A stretch of DNA of 5,457 nucleotides, taken from the NCBI RefSeq assembly GCF_937976295.1, contig NZ_CALJRY010000388.1, forward strand, positions 1 through 5,457, read 5' to 3'. The notes under the pieces were generated by a model that saw nothing but the letters and a program-made list of their open reading frames with translations, was not told the origin of the DNA and did no database searches. This document shows positions 1 through 5,457 of this stretch, one piece after another. The position numbers were made by a program, and so were the translations under genes. Positions within the stretch are counted from its first letter, which is position 1, and each line of letters begins with the position of its first letter. This DNA is from an uncultured Rothia sp. (GTDB taxonomy: Bacteria > Actinomycetota > Actinomycetes > Actinomycetales > Micrococcaceae).

Positions 1-43
1 ATACCGGAGAGCCTTTTCTGTGCCTATATGCAGTTTGTTGCGA

Positions 44-126
44 CGGCTCGCGGACGATGCTCGCGGGGGAGTGCCCCCTCTTCAGCGCCCCAATAAGTGA
101 ATGGGTCAGCCGCCTTGAGGATGGAG
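44..126. repeat. Intergenic repeat, copy A
   Basis: Positions 57-81 are identical to 1397-1421 (25 bases), including GGGGGAGTGCCCCC, a 5-bp inverted repeat with a 4-base loop at 65-78. A second block, CGCCTTGAGGATGGAG at 111-126, matches 1434-1449 at 15 of 16 bases. A short CGGCT at 44-48 sits exactly 8 bases before the core in both copies. The spacer between the two blocks is 29 bases here and 12 in copy B. Conserved blocks with a variable spacer suggest a dispersed intergenic element rather than a gene. Whether further copies exist elsewhere in the genome cannot be seen from this window. Confidence 0.75.
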
Positions 127-166
127 ACCCCGCCATTACGCATGTCCACTACGCCGTTAAGATTCA

Positions 167-186
167 GTGCTGTTGAGGCTCAGCAC
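167..186 (-). terminator. Weak hairpin after hydrolase stop, possible terminator
   Basis: GTGCTG at 167-172 and CAGCAC at 181-186 form a perfect 6-bp stem with an 8-base loop. On the minus strand the hairpin begins two bases after the TAG stop of the hydrolase gene. Only a poor T tract follows (TGAATCTTAAC), so this is not a textbook intrinsic terminator. It could instead stabilise the 3' end or assist factor-dependent termination. Confidence 0.35.
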
Positions 187-188
187 CG

Positions 189-1334
189 CTACAGACGCAG
201 CTGGTGCAGATAGCGTTCCGCCACCGCCTCCACCTGGTCCAAACCGCGCACACGACCCAGCGCCTCCGACCAAACATCAGCCTCACCGCCACCCACCGGG
301 AAACCAGCCTCCGCCCACAACGCCGCCGTCATCGCACCCACCGAATCCGAATCCGAATCCACCGACACCGCACGGCACAACCCCTCAAACAAGGCACAAC
401 GCACCGTCGCCTCATCAGCCTCAGCCGGCAGGCTCTTCACAGCATCCGCCGCACACCAGAGCGCCACACCCAACAGCTCAGGCGCCGTCCAACCCGTACC
501 AAAATGCTCCGCCACAGCCTCCGGAACCGGCACCACGCCCCGCTCCAGCAGGTCGACGGCACGACTCAGCGCCGCCGCCGTACGCGAAGCATCACCCGGA
601 ATCGAATCATCCGCCGCCACCGAACCACACCACGACAGCACACGACGCGCCGCCTCCAGCAACGCGTCAAACGAGCCGGACGGGGATGCCAACAAATCGC
701 GGATGAGCAGCGCGTATGCCGCCGCTGACACTAAAGCCTCCGGGTGGCCGTGCGTCAACGCCGCCGCACGCACCGCCAACAAAACCACCGTGCGCTCCTG
801 AGCCACCGGCAACAGCCCCAGAGCCGCCGAACGCACCAGCGCACCACTACCCAAAGCATCAGGATTCAACGACTTCGACACCAACTGCATCTCACCCGAA
901 CCCAACGCCCGCAACGTCGCCGCACCCGGACCACGACGAGCCGTCAACTCCGCAGACCCATCAATCTCACGATCCAACGAAAACGGCGCCGACTCCGGCA
1001 GAACCTCACCAATACCGCGGAACCACCGCAAATACGCCAACCACAGACACGCCAACTCATCCGCCGCCGCGCCCTCATTATTCCACTCCAAAACCTCCGT
1101 CAGGCCGTCCAGGGTGAAACACGTCAGCTGCGTATCATCACTGACCAGCAGCTCACCAAACGCCGAATCCCACGGCTTAGGGGCGAGCTCCGCAATCTGC
1201 TCAGCCGACAACAACTCCAATGGATAACCCAGCGCATCACCCAACGCAGACGCACGCAACATGCCGCGCACCCTGCCCGCAAACTCAGCCGAAACCTCAG
1301 GTGCACGCGTGAACTCAACAGAAGAAAAACTCAT
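189..1334 (-). CDS. ADP-ribosylglycohydrolase family protein (DraG/ARH superfamily)
   Basis: This 381-residue protein should remove ADP-ribose from a modified target, in the manner of DraG and ARH enzymes that use a binuclear Mg2+ centre. The target is unknown. Family features appear in order. GMLRASALGDALG (24-36) matches the N-terminal glycine-rich segment. SDDTQ (65-69) is the first metal-binding motif. RRGPGAATLRAL (133-144) and the N157...GSGALVR (162-168) segment match the R-PG and N-S-G-G-MR regions. THGHP (194-198) follows. DSDSVGAM, with D328, D330 and S331, corresponds to the C-terminal D-S/T-D-S/T metal motif. The length fits a single-domain enzyme, with no signal peptide or membrane segment, so it is probably cytoplasmic. 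The ATG at 1332-1334 has no Shine-Dalgarno and sits six bases after an extended -10, which suggests a leaderless message. Codons mostly end in G or T (GCG, CGT, GAG, TTG), unlike sbcD. The gene is divergent from sbcDC. The family call is firm; substrate and any repair role are open. Confidence 0.9.
   Translation of the reverse strand: MSFSSVEFTRAPEVSAEFAGRVRGMLRASALGDALGYPLELLSAEQIAELAPKPWDSAFGELLVSDDTQLTCFTLDGLTEVLEWNNEGAAADELACLWLAYLRWFRGIGEVLPESAPFSLDREIDGSAELTARRGPGAATLRALGSGEMQLVSKSLNPDALGSGALVRSAALGLLPVAQERTVVLLAVRAAALTHGHPEALVSAAAYALLIRDLLASPSGSFDALLEAARRVLSWCGSVAADDSIPGDASRTAAALSRAVDLLERGVVPVPEAVAEHFGTGWTAPELLGVALWCAADAVKSLPAEADEATVRCALFEGLCRAVSVDSDSDSVGAMTAALWAEAGFPVGGGEADVWSEALGRVRGLDQVEAVAERYLHQLRL
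341..358. repeat. CCGAAT x3 tandem hexamer inside the hydrolase gene
   Basis: Three perfect tandem copies of CCGAAT (plus strand) lie in the hydrolase coding sequence. On the coding strand this reads as GAT-TCG units and encodes the D-S-D-S-D-S run at residues 326-331. Its last four residues are the predicted C-terminal metal-binding motif. The unit is six bases, so gain or loss of a copy would keep the frame and change the number of Asp-Ser pairs. Confidence 0.85.
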
Positions 1335-1340
1335 AGGGCG

Positions 1341-1349
1341 ATTATCCCA
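1341..1349 (-). promoter_or_regulatory. Extended -10 promoter of the hydrolase gene, leaderless
   Basis: On the minus strand the bases read TGGGATAAT: a TG, one spacer base, then GATAAT, a close match to the extended -10 consensus. Six bases (CGCCCT) separate it from the ATG, so the expected start of transcription is the A of the start codon. No good -35 hexamer is seen 16-18 bases upstream, which fits the extended -10 class. No Shine-Dalgarno is present, consistent with leaderless translation, which is common in actinobacteria. Confidence 0.6.
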
Positions 1350-1404
1350 TGTGCGTTTAGGATGCGGAGGGTAGGGTTACAAGCGGCTTTGCGCTCATGC
1401 TCGC

Positions 1405-1418
1405 GGGGGAGTGCCCCC
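1405..1418. repeat. Inverted repeat GGGGG-AGTG-CCCCC
   Basis: Five-bp perfect stem with a four-base loop in the conserved core of repeat copy B. The same hairpin is at 65-78 in copy A. It is the only hairpin present intact in both copies. Confidence 0.6.
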
Positions 1419-1423
1419 TCTGC

Positions 1424-1437
1424 GGCGCTGGGGCGCC
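1424..1437. repeat. Inverted repeat GGCGC-TGGG-GCGCC
   Basis: Five-bp perfect stem with a four-base loop in the spacer of repeat copy B. It is not conserved in copy A, whose spacer is longer and different. Confidence 0.5.
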
Positions 1438-1444
1438 TTGAGGA

Positions 1445-1460
1445 CGGAGCCCCCGCTCCG
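1445..1460. repeat. Inverted repeat CGGAGC-CCCC-GCTCCG
   Basis: Six-bp perfect stem with a four-base loop, overlapping the end of the second conserved block of repeat copy B. The matching part of copy A (from 122) keeps only a weaker ATGG/CCAT pairing. No T tract follows, and it lies upstream of both genes, so it is not a terminator for either. Confidence 0.55.
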
Positions 1461-1463
1461 CGT

Positions 1464-1503
1464 GAGTGCCTGCGCCGCGGGTTGAGCACCTGCGCCGCTG
1501 TGG
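1464..1503 (+). repeat. Imperfect 20-base tandem duplication
   Basis: Units 1464-1483 and 1484-1503 both start with GAG and share CCTGCGCCGC at the same internal offset. They differ mainly at positions 4-5 and in the last five bases. The pair sits about 50 bases upstream of the sbcD -10 element. It could be a protein-binding site or simple duplication debris next to the repeat. Confidence 0.5.
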
Positions 1504-1550
1504 GGTCCGAACCGCAAATGACGAACTGTGAGGCGCAAAACAAGACGCAG

Positions 1551-1559
1551 TGCCATACT
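1551..1559 (+). promoter_or_regulatory. Extended -10 promoter of sbcD, leaderless
   Basis: TGC followed by CATACT gives an extended -10 (TG, one base, hexamer). Six bases (GAAACC) follow before the ATG at 1566, so transcription is expected to begin at the A of the start codon. No Shine-Dalgarno precedes sbcD and no convincing -35 is seen. The geometry is the same as for the divergent hydrolase gene. CATACT is a weaker hexamer than GATAAT, so confidence rests partly on the matching spacing. Confidence 0.5.
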
Positions 1560-1565
1560 GAAACC

Positions 1566-2747
1566 ATGAAGATTCTGCACACCTCCGACTGGCACCTCGG
1601 CCGCACCTTCCACCGCAGCCCCCTCACCCGCGAACACCAGCAGTTCATCGACGAACTGCTCAACTACGTGCACGCCGAAGGCATCGACACTCTCCTCATC
1701 AGCGGCGACGTCTACGACAGCACCATCCCCACCGCCGAAAGCACGACTCTGCTCGACCAGGCCCTCACCCGCCTCATGCGCGCCGGCGTGCAAGTCATCC
1801 TCAGCTCCGGCAACCACGACTCCTTCCGCCGCCTCAGTTACGGCGCCGCCTTCTTCGAAGCCTCCGGCGTGCACCTACGCACCACCCTCGAAGACGCCAC
1901 CCGCCCCGTCGAACTCACCGACGGCACCCAGCGCGTACACGTCTACGCTATCCCCTACCTCGCGCCGCGCCTGCACGCCACCGCCCTCGGCGTAGACCCC
2001 ACCCACCAGGCAGTCCTCGGTGCCGTCACCGACGCCATCCGCGCCGACGCCGCAGAACGTCACACCCGCGGCGAAGGCGCCGACCGCATCATCGTCATGA
2101 GCCACGCAACCGTCAGCGACACCGCCAGCAACGCAGACGCCACACCCCGCAGCGACTCCGAACGCGACATCAGCGTCGGCGGCATCGACTGGGTACCCGC
2201 CTCCCTCTTCGACGGCTTCGACTACGTAGCCCTCGGCCACATCCACAAGCGCTACCCCGTCACCCACACCATCCGCTACAGCGGCTCACCCCTCGGCTTC
2301 TCATTCAGCGAAGAACACAACCGCAACGGCGCCTACCTCATCGAACTCGACCCCGGCGAAGAACCCACCATCAGCAGCCACGAATGGGCAACCCGCGTGC
2401 ACATGAAAACCCTGCGCGGCACCATGGACCAGCTACTCAACAGCCCCGAACACACCGCCTACGAGCACGGCTACTACTGCCGCATCGAACTCACCGATGA
2501 AACCCTACCCGTCGGCGCCGTCGACCGCCTGCGCAGCCGCTACGAAACCATCTCCCACTTCAGCTACCGCAGCACCCAACCCGCCACCGACAAACCCACC
2601 GTCGCACCCCCCACCCGCGACGCCGACCCCGTCGAAACCTTCGACCAATTCCACCAATACGTACGCAACCGCCCCCTCACCAGCGAAGAACGCGACGTCA
2701 TCACCACCCTCAGCGACCACATCAAAAGCCACAAGGACAACGCATGA
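1566..2747 (+). CDS. sbcD: Exonuclease SbcCD subunit D (Mre11-like nuclease)
   Basis: This 393-residue protein is the nuclease subunit of SbcCD. The complex cleaves DNA hairpins and degrades or clips double-strand ends, using a two-metal (Mn2+) calcineurin-like phosphoesterase site. The metal ligands are visible: D8-x-H10 in SDWHLG, D48 in SGDVYD, the GNHD at 82-85, H180 in VMSH, and H225 and H227 in GHIH (224-227). The region after about residue 275 (MKTLRG at 280-285) is the capping and SbcC-contacting part. The length is near the usual 380-410. The ATG at 1566 is chosen because the family start MKILHTSDWHLG begins there and the extended -10 is correctly placed, although the frame stays open far upstream. 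The stop overlaps the sbcC start by four bases. Codons end almost always in C (CGC, ACC, GCC), with GAA for Glu, unlike the divergent neighbour. Identification is secure. Confidence 0.97.
   Translation: MKILHTSDWHLGRTFHRSPLTREHQQFIDELLNYVHAEGIDTLLISGDVYDSTIPTAESTTLLDQALTRLMRAGVQVILSSGNHDSFRRLSYGAAFFEASGVHLRTTLEDATRPVELTDGTQRVHVYAIPYLAPRLHATALGVDPTHQAVLGAVTDAIRADAAERHTRGEGADRIIVMSHATVSDTASNADATPRSDSERDISVGGIDWVPASLFDGFDYVALGHIHKRYPVTHTIRYSGSPLGFSFSEEHNRNGAYLIELDPGEEPTISSHEWATRVHMKTLRGTMDQLLNSPEHTAYEHGYYCRIELTDETLPVGAVDRLRSRYETISHFSYRSTQPATDKPTVAPPTRDADPVETFDQFHQYVRNRPLTSEERDVITTLSDHIKSHKDNA
2733..2737 (+). promoter_or_regulatory. sbcC: Shine-Dalgarno of sbcC
   Basis: AAGGA inside the last codons of sbcD lies six bases before the ATG at 2744. 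With the ATGA stop/start overlap it supports this start and translational coupling. It contrasts with the two genes read from predicted leaderless messages, which have no such site. Confidence 0.65.
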
Positions 2748-5457
2748 TCCTGCACAACCTCGAATTCGAAGCCTTCATGGCATACCCCAAGCGCCAAGAA
2801 ATCAACTTCGACACCCTCAACAACGCCGGCGTATTCCTGCTCAACGGTCCCACCGGCGCCGGTAAAACCACCATCCTCGACGCCATCTGCTACGCCCTCT
2901 ACGGCGAAACCAGCAGCGACCGCGAATCCGCCAAACTGCACTCCACCTACGCGGCACACAGCGGCACCAAACCGCGCGTGCTGCTCGACGTCACCCTCCA
3001 CGGCAAGCGCCTGCGCATCGACCGCACCCCCGCCTACAACAAGCCCATCACCCGCGGCGCCCGCAAAGGCCAGATGCGCGAAGAAAGCGCCAAAGCAACC
3101 CTCGCCGAACTCGCCCCCGGCGCCGACCCCGCCGACGAAAAAGCCTGGACCCCCATCTCCAGCAGCGTCGCCGAAGTCAACCGCACCATCGCCGAACGCA
3201 CCCACCTGACCAAAGAACAATTCCTCAAAGTCGTACTCCTGCCGCAGGGCCAGTTCGCGCAATTCCTCAAGTCCAAGCCCAAAGAACGCAAAGAACTGCT
3301 CAAAAAGATGTTCCCCGTCGAACACTACGAGCAGCTCTTCGCCGCCCTCACCGAGGAAGCGAAAACCGCCCAGCAGGAAGTCGCCCAGGACGAAAACACC
3401 CAGCGCGGCTACCTGGAACGTGCCCGCGTAGAAATGCTCGCCCTGCAGGCGCTCCTGGACGCTGCGGACCCGAACATTGAAGAGGCTGCGGAGGCGGAGG
3501 AGGAGACTTCCGAAACCTTCACCGCCGAGAACGTCACCGCCGAAACCCTCGACGCATGGGTCGCCGGCGGAGTAGAACACTCCCGCGAAACCTTCGCGCG
3601 CGAAAAGCAGGAACAGCAGCGCCTTACCGACGAAGCCGACCGGAACACCCGCCTGCTCGCCGAACGCGCCCAGCTGCAGGCCGATTGGCGCGAATACGAG
3701 CAGCTCTGCGAGCGCCGCACCCGCCTGACCGAACGCGCCGACGAGCACAAGGCGCAGCGTGAAGAGCTGGCGCAGGCGCGTGCCGCCGCGCCCCTGCACG
3801 CACAGTACGCGCAGGTCCACGCCGAATCGCAGGCGCTCACCGCCCGCCAGCAGGAGCAGGAGGTGTGCGCCTCTGAGCTGGATGAGACCGGCCGCGCCCT
3901 GCTTGCGGCACTCCGCGACGAGGATACTTCGCCGGAGGTCACCTTCCCCGAAGAGACCACCTTCGCCGCGCTCCCTTCCCACGATCCCGCCGAACAGCAA
4001 ACCCAGCTCGAGGCGCTCCTCGACACCCTGCGCGCCCTGCAGAAGAAGGACGCGCAGCTTACCGAAGAGGAAGCCGCCGCAGCCGCCCTGCTGAAGCAGG
4101 CCAACTCCCTCGAACAGGACAAGGCGCGCGCCGAAAAGACGCTGAGCGACCTCACCGCCCAAGCCGAGCAGCTTGCCGAAGAACTCGCAGGCTACAGCAC
4201 CGCCGACGAGGAACGTACCCTCGCCGCGCACCTGGTCACCGAGGCGCAGCAGAAGCACGACGCCGCCCAGCAGATGCAGCAGAAGCTGGATGCCGCCTCC
4301 GCCGCGGTCGCCGCAGCCCAGAAGCAGAGCAAGCGCACCGCCACCGCCGAGCAGAAGGCGCAGGAAAAGTGGCAGGCTTCGGCTCAGCAGGCGCTCGCCG
4401 CGACGGAGGAGTTCAAGAACCTGCAGGTACTGCGCCTCGCCCAGGCGTCCTCCCTGCTGGCGCGCGAGCTCAAGGACGGCGAACCCTGCGCGGTCTGCGG
4501 CTCGGTCGAGCACCCCGCCCCCGCGCAGATTGCCGAGGGCGAGCAGCTGGTTGAGCGTGCCGACCTGGACGCCGCCAAGGAGCGTGAAGACAAGGCCCAC
4601 CAGCAGGCGCGCACCCACGAGCGGGCTAAGGACCGGGCGACCAAGGCACATCAGGAAGCCTCCGAGGCGCTTGCCGCCGCCCGCACCCAGTACGAGACCC
4701 TGGTGGCTCAGGGGGAGTGCGATGTTGAGCAGACTGCCGCCCAGCTGCAGCAGGCGCAGACCCGCCTCGCGCAGGCTCAGTCGCGTGTGACCGCGCGTGA
4801 CGGCGTGCTGGTGAAGGTTGAGCGGGTGCGCGTTGAACAGCAGAAGGCTCAGGAGGCGCTACGCACCATCGAGGGCGCGGCGGTTGAGGCTCAGACTCGT
4901 CACCGTGACGCTGCGGCGCGCTGTGAGGCGGCTGCGGCTGAGTTGGCGCCTGCTCGTGCGGCGGTGGGTTTTGCGCAGCGTGTTGAGGCTGTGGAGGGCT
5001 ACCGTGCGGCGCATCAGCGTCTTTCTCGTGCGGTGCTGCTGCTGGGGCAGGCGCGTGAGCGTCACGCTCTGGCGGCGGCGCAGGCTGAACGTCTGCTGGC
5101 TGAGTCTTCGTTTGAGAGCGCCGAGCTGGTGCAGGCGGCGGTGCGCACCCCCGAGCGTGTTGATGCTCTGGAGCAGACTGTTGCCGCGTATGAGGTGGAG
5201 CATGCCCGCCTCCTTGAGGGCTTTGGTCGTGAGGCGATTGTTGCGGTGGCGGCTCGTGCCGCTGCCGGTGAGCAGGCGCCGGATGATCTGCAGGGTGTGC
5301 GTGAGCAGGTTGAGCAGTTGCGTGCGGCGGCGCACCGTTTGACTCTTCGTGAGGGTGAGCGGGAGAGCGTGCTTCGTTCTTTGCAGGCGCTGCGTGCCGA
5401 GTATGCGGCGTTCCGTGCGCAGACGGCGCAGCGTTATGACCGTGCGCAGATGCTGGC
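2744..5457 (+). CDS. sbcC: Exonuclease SbcCD subunit C (Rad50-like ATPase), 3' end missing
   Basis: The frame is open from the ATG to the window edge: 904 complete codons, C-terminus absent. The product is the SMC/Rad50-type ATPase that, with SbcD, clamps DNA ends and drives hairpin opening and end processing. The start MILHNLEFEAFMAY is typical. Walker A is GPTGAGKTT at 35-43 (K41, T42). The Q-loop is LLPQGQFAQFL at 165-175 (Q168). From about residue 190 the protein is rich in Ala, Glu, Gln and Arg and forms the outgoing coiled coil. The zinc hook is CAVCGSVEHP at 582-591, with C582 and C585 as ligands. The returning coil follows. The ABC signature, Walker B and D-loop should lie beyond 5457, by symmetry some 200 or more residues further on. 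An acidic, Ala-rich insert lies near 246-257. Codon style changes from CGC/GCC/GAA to CGT/GCG/GAG along the gene. It is coupled to sbcD by a four-base overlap. Confidence 0.96.
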   Translation, partial: MILHNLEFEAFMAYPKRQEINFDTLNNAGVFLLNGPTGAGKTTILDAICYALYGETSSDRESAKLHSTYAAHSGTKPRVLLDVTLHGKRLRIDRTPAYNKPITRGARKGQMREESAKATLAELAPGADPADEKAWTPISSSVAEVNRTIAERTHLTKEQFLKVVLLPQGQFAQFLKSKPKERKELLKKMFPVEHYEQLFAALTEEAKTAQQEVAQDENTQRGYLERARVEMLALQALLDAADPNIEEAAEAEEETSETFTAENVTAETLDAWVAGGVEHSRETFAREKQEQQRLTDEADRNTRLLAERAQLQADWREYEQLCERRTRLTERADEHKAQREELAQARAAAPLHAQYAQVHAESQALTARQQEQEVCASELDETGRALLAALRDEDTSPEVTFPEETTFAALPSHDPAEQQTQLEALLDTLRALQKKDAQLTEEEAAAAALLKQANSLEQDKARAEKTLSDLTAQAEQLAEELAGYSTADEERTLAAHLVTEAQQKHDAAQQMQQKLDAASAAVAAAQKQSKRTATAEQKAQEKWQASAQQALAATEEFKNLQVLRLAQASSLLARELKDGEPCAVCGSVEHPAPAQIAEGEQLVERADLDAAKEREDKAHQQARTHERAKDRATKAHQEASEALAAARTQYETLVAQGECDVEQTAAQLQQAQTRLAQAQSRVTARDGVLVKVERVRVEQQKAQEALRTIEGAAVEAQTRHRDAAARCEAAAAELAPARAAVGFAQRVEAVEGYRAAHQRLSRAVLLLGQARERHALAAAQAERLLAESSFESAELVQAAVRTPERVDALEQTVAAYEVEHARLLEGFGREAIVAVAARAAAGEQAPDDLQGVREQVEQLRAAAHRLTLREGERESVLRSLQALRAEYAAFRAQTAQRYDRAQML
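3420..4800 (+). other. sbcC: Zone of codon-style and GC-skew change within sbcC
   Basis: Before 3420 every Arg codon of sbcC that I read is CGC (13, no CGT), Ala is mostly GCC and Glu mostly GAA. After 4800, Arg is about 22 CGT to 5 CGC and 2 CGG, Ala is mainly GCG or GCT, and Glu mainly GAG. Hand counts of single 60-base lines give C 34, G 10 at 2581; C 22, G 19 at 4021; C 12, G 26 at 5281. The change is patchy: a short G-ending patch around 3461-3510 is followed by more C-ending codons. The reading frame and protein family signals continue unbroken across it. Confidence 0.75.

Larger units (their letters stand above)
1..188. other. Non-coding left flank of the hydrolase gene
   Basis: No convincing gene lies here. 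Short open stretches exist, for example plus-strand codons from 3 to a TGA at 174-176 and a minus-strand reading of about 39 codons ending near 24. None has a ribosome binding site or recognisable product, and they run across a repeat whose other copy differs in spacing by 17 bases, which is not a multiple of three. The stretch holds repeat copy A (about 44-126) and a hairpin at 167-186. The end of a neighbouring gene could lie just to the left of the window. Confidence 0.6.
1384..1449. repeat. Intergenic repeat, copy B
   Basis: This is the second copy of the element at 44-126, in the same orientation. CGGCT is at 1384-1388, the identical 25-base core at 1397-1421, and CGCCTTGAGGACGGAG at 1434-1449. 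The spacer is 12 bases instead of 29. It lies between two divergent predicted promoters. If both transcripts are leaderless, the element is not transcribed from either of them and would act, if at all, at the DNA level. Together with copy A it flanks the hydrolase gene. Confidence 0.75.

Noticed and set aside
24..142. Small minus-strand peptide across repeat copy A, sharing EGALPREH with a minus-strand reading of copy B
   Set aside because: The shared residues simply reflect the identical DNA core. The spacer length difference of 17 bases breaks the frame between the blocks, so a conserved peptide is unlikely.
167..1117. Pro/His/Thr-rich plus-strand open frames opposite the hydrolase
   Set aside because: They are the antisense of G-rich codons in a gene with clear ADP-ribosylglycohydrolase motifs. 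They have no ribosome binding site or recognisable domain.
1445..1460. CGGAGC-CCCC-GCTCCG hairpin as an intrinsic terminator
   Set aside because: No gene ends nearby on either strand and no T tract follows. It lies between divergent promoters.
1508..1526. Two CGAAC half-sites upstream of sbcD as a possible LexA (SOS) box
   Set aside because: They are direct repeats at 1508-1512 and 1522-1526, not the inverted CGAAC-N4-GTTCG arrangement of actinobacterial LexA sites.
744..1565. The sbcD frame stays open far upstream of 1566, as if a 667-residue protein began at 744
   Set aside because: The upstream translation is Arg/Gln/Thr-rich antisense of the hydrolase gene. The family N-terminus MKILHTSDWHLG starts exactly at 1566, behind a correctly placed -10.
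2564..4651. A 695-codon open frame on the minus strand opposite sbcDC
   Set aside because: Its product is low-complexity Gly/Leu/Val-rich sequence and it lies opposite two genes with intact catalytic motifs. It is a by-product of high-GC codon bias.
3420..4800. GC skew flip taken as a replication origin
   Set aside because: It lies inside a conserved gene, no cluster of DnaA boxes was seen and no dnaA or dnaN is present. A TTATCCCAT at 1342-1350 is a poor DnaA-box match and is explained by the hydrolase -10.

Overview
The window is high-GC DNA with the coding style of an actinobacterium. A Micrococcaceae member such as Rothia is plausible, but this rests on codon style and protein character only, and no search was run. 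It holds one complete minus-strand gene, one complete plus-strand gene and one plus-strand gene that runs off the right edge.

Layout: 1-188 is a non-coding stretch carrying one copy of an intergenic repeat (about 44-126) and a small hairpin just past the stop of the next gene. 189-1334 (minus) is an ADP-ribosylglycohydrolase (DraG/ARH superfamily) with recognisable metal-binding motifs. 1335-1565 is a divergent intergenic region. It holds a second, same-orientation copy of the repeat (about 1384-1449), three small inverted repeats and an imperfect 20-base tandem duplication. At each end lies an extended -10 element placed so that transcription should begin at, or within a base of, the start codon. 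1566-2747 (plus) is sbcD, and 2744 to the right edge is the first 904 codons of sbcC. The two overlap in an ATGA junction.

SbcD (Mre11-like nuclease) and SbcC (Rad50-like SMC ATPase with a zinc hook) form the SbcCD complex, which opens DNA hairpins and processes blocked double-strand ends. They look like one translationally coupled operon, with sbcD read from a predicted leaderless transcript and sbcC from an internal Shine-Dalgarno. The hydrolase is divergent and has its own predicted leaderless promoter. A functional link to DNA repair is possible but is not shown by the sequence.

The main oddities are: the repeat pair flanking the hydrolase in direct orientation; a matched pair of leaderless-type promoters facing away from each other; a hexanucleotide tandem repeat inside the hydrolase's C-terminal metal-binding motif; and a strong change of synonymous codon style and GC skew inside sbcC. 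I did not find a clearly new multi-gene system. The genes themselves belong to known families.
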